DNA from: Coleophoma eucalyptorum
Lineage: Eukaryota; Ascomycota; Leotiomycetes; Helotiales; Dermateaceae
Length of the DNA: 64,000 nt
NCBI GenBank assembly: GCA_026120035.1
Contig: JALRME010000026.1
Coordinates: 124,001 to 188,000 of the forward strand
Direction of reading: 5' to 3'
Shown here one piece after another: positions 62,162 through 64,000 of this stretch (positions are counted from its first letter, which is position 1; each line of letters opens with the position of its first letter). The notes under the pieces are model-generated. The model ran no database searches. It saw only the letters and a program-made list of their open reading frames with translations, and was not told the origin of the DNA. Position numbers and translations under genes: made by a program.

Positions 62162-63926
62162 ATGGAAGGCGCGTCGCCTCTTCCTCGAGTCACCATCCAG
62201 TTCTGTGTGCAGTGCAAATGGATGCTTCGTGCAGCCTACGTAAGTCTCTTCGCCTCGACGCTCTCTTTCACTGTATGCAGAAAGGCTATGCACGTATATA
62301 TTATTTTTGCTCGGTGGCTTTTGGAATCCAATCTATGTTCCTCTCCTTTGCTTTACTCTTCTTGGATTTTTGAGGGTTCTCCTTGGCCAGCCCGGCACTT
62401 GCTCGTATCTTGTCATCCCATCTCCCTGCAGCCCTGACTTCTGAAGACCCAGGAGATCTGTGAAAAGCGGCTTAGTGGTCCCAAGAGTTGACTGGACACG
62501 GACTTCATGCCTACGGGTCTTTGACCAGTTTCAGATCGCACACTTTGTTGGTTGGAGACTGGCCAACGAACGAACGGCGGAGGATAGAGCAAGGAAGGCC
62601 GTTATGCGGCACGTGATGCTTCCGTCGTCGTCGCTTGCTTGTTCATGCGGTACTCTGTACCCACGCGAATGTAACCTCCTCAACTGGGACATCTTATTGC
62701 TTAAACACCCTGGATTTGAGTCTTTCTCGGATCTGATCGAGTGAGCGAGCGCGTGCTCAAGAGCAGAGTTGCTCGGCTTGAAGCGAAGGAGGGGCGTTTG
62801 CATGATGGCATGTTTCACTCAGGGTATCTTTGTTCTCTTATATCAGATTTTGGGATGCAGGGGTCTTCTAGACATCGGAATGGCTTCTCGAGTGAGGTGG
62901 TAGATTACTCCAAGTCTGAGAAAGGGAAGAGATGGCTATGTGCGAAAAATCCCCTAGGGTTTTGCAAGTGCTATGCTGTATATCGTGCCTCTTGCCTCAA
63001 CTACCCACCCCTCGAGATATCTTAAACATCGATGGGCTCTGCTAAAACACTACCGTGGATGATTCAGTCTTGTCCGTCGGACACCCTGCCTCCTTACTTC
63101 TCTCAAAATTCATGAACCAGTTCTAACAACACCTCGAAGTTCGCCCAAGAACTCCTCTCAACCTTCTCCACCTCGCTAGGTGAGGTAGCACTGCAGCCCA
63201 GTACAGGTGGCACGTTCACCATCCACCTGTACCATCTTCCTACCGACGCAGAAGCCCCAGGAGAAACCTCTCTCGATAGCAATGGTGAAAAACTCCCACT
63301 CAAGATCCAAAAGTCCCTACTCTGGGATCGAAAGACAGAAGGTGGATTTCCTGGTATGTACATTATTCATATTCCTATCCAGACCTTCCAAACCCCCAAT
63401 ATTTCAACATATGTGCATGCATACCTAGGAACCAACATAACCAACCCAAATGAAAACAGAAACAAAAGAACTCAAACGCCGCGTGCGCGATATAATTGAC
63501 CCAGCCCGAAACCTGGGGCACGTAGACCGAGTACACAGTGCTGCAACCAGCACCACTCCTCAGACGCAAGCCCACGATTCCAAACCATCACAACCACAAC
63601 TAGCACCCAGTGATGCCTTGCGCTCAGAGACAACACCAAGTCTCTACGCACCACCTCACACAGAAATAGACGCAAGGCCGGGGCATGCCGACCTTGGCAT
63701 AGGGCACAACTCGTCTGGCGAGGCGGTAATGGCTGGGGTTCCAATCCCAAAGTCAATTTCGCAACTGAATAAGCCAGGAAGAGATGAACGGGAGCCGGCA
63801 GAGAAGAGGGGGAAGCTCGCGCGGATAGGTGCTGAGACGGGTGAAAGCGAGGCTGTGGAGAAAGGGGAGAAAGTGGGCAAAGAGGATGCAATCTGTAGGC
63901 CTGGGGATGACTGCTGGGAAGGCTGA
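62162..63926 (+). CDS. Rdx (SelW/SelT/SelH-like) family thioredoxin-fold protein
   Basis: Exons 62162-62239, 63140-63353 and 63460-63926; 252 residues. Exon 1 encodes MEGASPLPRVTIQFCVQCKW and MLRAAY, with the CxxC redox motif of the Rdx fold (Cys in place of selenocysteine). Exon 2 continues FAQELLSTFSTSLGEVALQP, then STGGTFTIHLYHL and LLWDRKTEGGFP, and exon 3 starts ETKELKRRVRDIIDPARNLG: the complete SelWTH core. The rest (about residues 125-252) is a polar, probably disordered tail ending DDCWEG. Intron 1 is 900 nt (GTAAGT donor at 62240; TTCTAAC branch and CGAAG acceptor at 63139); intron 2 is 106 nt. Both joins rebuild family sequence, so the long intron is well supported. A redox role is family inference. 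A predictor limited to short introns would lose exon 1 and with it the CxxC. Confidence 0.85.
62240..63139 (+). other. 900-nt intron within the Rdx gene
   Basis: About fifteen times the local intron norm. The interior has no recognisable ORF; a small AGCGAGCG patch near 62745 is the only repeat-like sequence noticed. No terminal inverted repeats found by eye. Confidence 0.75.
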
Positions 63927-64000
63927 TTGACGTCTAAACCAGCAATCTTAAGGTGAGCGTGCTTGGCTTTATGTATGAGTATGGAGTATATATGTATATA
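63927..64000. other. 3' flank of the Rdx gene to window end
   Basis: 74 bases after the stop, ending in TATATATGTATATA-like sequence. Presumed 3' UTR. Confidence 0.4.

Noticed and set aside
61880..62437. 185-codon ORF overlapping the Rdx start
   Set aside because: Different frame from the conserved Rdx exon and no domain; the Rdx reading is far better supported.

Overview
The window is nuclear DNA of a filamentous ascomycete (Pezizomycotina). Introns are short (mostly 41-75 nt) with GTANGT donors, CTAAC/CTGAC-type branch sites and YAG acceptors. Gene content fits: two Zn2Cys6 regulators, a DUF4045-type protein with gelsolin repeats, glycogenin, a CCVVM-ending G-gamma and an Rdx/SelW-type protein. 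Protein style suggests Leotiomycetes, but that is an impression and not a proof. I see no prophage, IS element, CRISPR array, rRNA or convincing tRNA. Gene models were built by hand: exon joins were accepted when splice signals, reading phase and family sequence agreed.

Layout. 0-13.5 kb: 3' part of the tRNA exporter LOS1 (+), glycogenin (-), a 2EXR/F-box-like protein (+), the ERAD ubiquitin ligase HRD1 (-) and, divergent from it, a carboxymuconolactone-decarboxylase-fold protein (+) with an unusually long intron. 13.5-20.9 kb: a 7.4-kb stretch with no recognisable gene. 21-29.4 kb: a C2H2 transcription factor (+), a six-exon Zn2Cys6 factor (-), and next to it a broken aldo-keto reductase (AKR7-like) pseudogene (+). 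29.7-36 kb: EFM7/NNT1-type methyltransferase (+), a ubiquitin-like-domain membrane protein resembling Usa1/HERP (-), and mitochondrial phosphatidylserine decarboxylase PSD1 (+). 36.5-47 kb: a secreted-domain single-pass membrane protein (-), a second Zn2Cys6 factor (-), the ribosome-biogenesis helicase DRS1 (-), and a GNAT acetyltransferase with a long N-terminal region carrying four P-x-H-L-[RQ] motifs (-). 47.6-64 kb: ARL2 GTPase (+), a 2,112-residue repeat-rich gelsolin protein (+), eIF3a/TIF32 (-), G-protein gamma (+) and an Rdx (SelW/SelT/SelH-like) protein with a 900-nt first intron (+).

Most genes are core housekeeping: tRNA export, translation initiation, ribosome assembly, ER-associated degradation, phospholipid synthesis, glycogen priming, tubulin folding/microtubules and heterotrimeric G-protein signalling. 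Two of them, HRD1 and the Usa1-like protein, would act in the same ER complex. The parts most worth a second look are the S-P-T-K repeat array in the gelsolin protein, the AKR7 pseudogene beside a Zn2Cys6 regulator, the P-x-H-L-R motif series, and the few introns that are 4-15 times longer than the local norm. I found no clear candidate for a wholly new molecular system.
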